This document shows positions 6,168-6,309 of a stretch of DNA of 6,309 bases, in pieces. Below the pieces are notes generated by a model, which saw nothing but the letters and a program-made list of their open reading frames with translations, had not been told where the DNA came from and did no database searches. The position numbers were made by a program, and so were the translations under genes. Numbering within the stretch: the stretch's first letter is position 1; each line of letters starts with the position of its first letter. The DNA lies in NCBI GenBank assembly GCA_026709725.1, contig JAPOSK010000201.1, positions 1 through 6,309 of the forward strand. Direction: 5' to 3'. This DNA is from Paracoccaceae bacterium. GTDB lineage: Bacteria; Pseudomonadota; Alphaproteobacteria; Rhodobacterales; Rhodobacteraceae.

Positions 6168-6309
6168 AGGGCCGGACGATTGCCGTGCGGGGTCCTGGAA
6201 TGTGTATCGTTTGATGCCAAAAAATTGTTGACCGCAGGGTACTTGGTTAAGTCAATGAACAGCTCAACCGCGGCACTGGATGCGTGATGGACAAGTCCCG
6301 GTGATCGTG
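6168..6309. other. Terminal stretch with no assignable feature
   Basis: These 142 nt downstream of the lipoprotein are AT-richer around 6205-6260. They hold a TTGACC (6228-6233) with no good -10 partner. A short frame opens at ATG 6280 and runs off the edge, but has no ribosome-binding site. No terminator hairpin with a T-tract is visible after the lipoprotein stop. Confidence 0.4.

Noticed and set aside
6280..6309. Open frame starting at ATG 6280 and leaving the window
   Set aside because: Only ten codons are visible, with no Shine-Dalgarno, which is insufficient to call a gene.

Overview
The window is a mosaic piece of a moderately GC-rich proteobacterial chromosome. An alphaproteobacterium fits best, judging from the acetoacetyl-CoA synthetase, the TbpB-like lipoprotein and the style of the degraded methyltransferase; this is inference from family resemblance, with no search run. 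Only two complete protein genes look intact. Between them lie gene remnants and long stretches with no recognisable gene.

Layout. Positions 2-157 hold the C-terminal end of a small coiled-coil plus membrane-helix protein. Positions 158 to about 1190 hold no gene I can recognise. The right-hand part of that stretch (about 904-1121) is densely packed with stem-loops, including a perfect 18-bp palindrome. A plausible sigma70 promoter (1194-1221) precedes a canonical tRNA-Cys(GCA) with encoded CCA (1316-1389). Immediately downstream is a full-length acetoacetyl-CoA synthetase gene (1477-3438), which activates acetoacetate for ketone-body or polyhydroxybutyrate carbon use.

Positions 3439-4968 are a gene graveyard. 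They contain a G10 tract next to an 11-bp inverted repeat, the C-terminal third of an IS1595/ISXO2-type transposase (+ strand), an AT-richer spacer, and a frameshifted, 3'-truncated beta-class DNA methyltransferase (- strand). In the methyltransferase the catalytic DPPF motif reads DPPL and the SAM-binding half is missing.

Positions about 5000-6167 carry a lipoprotein gene of the transferrin-binding-protein-like family. It has a perfect TATAAT with an adjacent operator-like palindrome. Its signal-peptide region looks as though it has suffered an indel. The last 140 bases hold nothing I can assign. The intact genes do not form an operon or shared pathway. The dominant theme is a tRNA-flanked plastic region with decayed mobile and defence-type genes.
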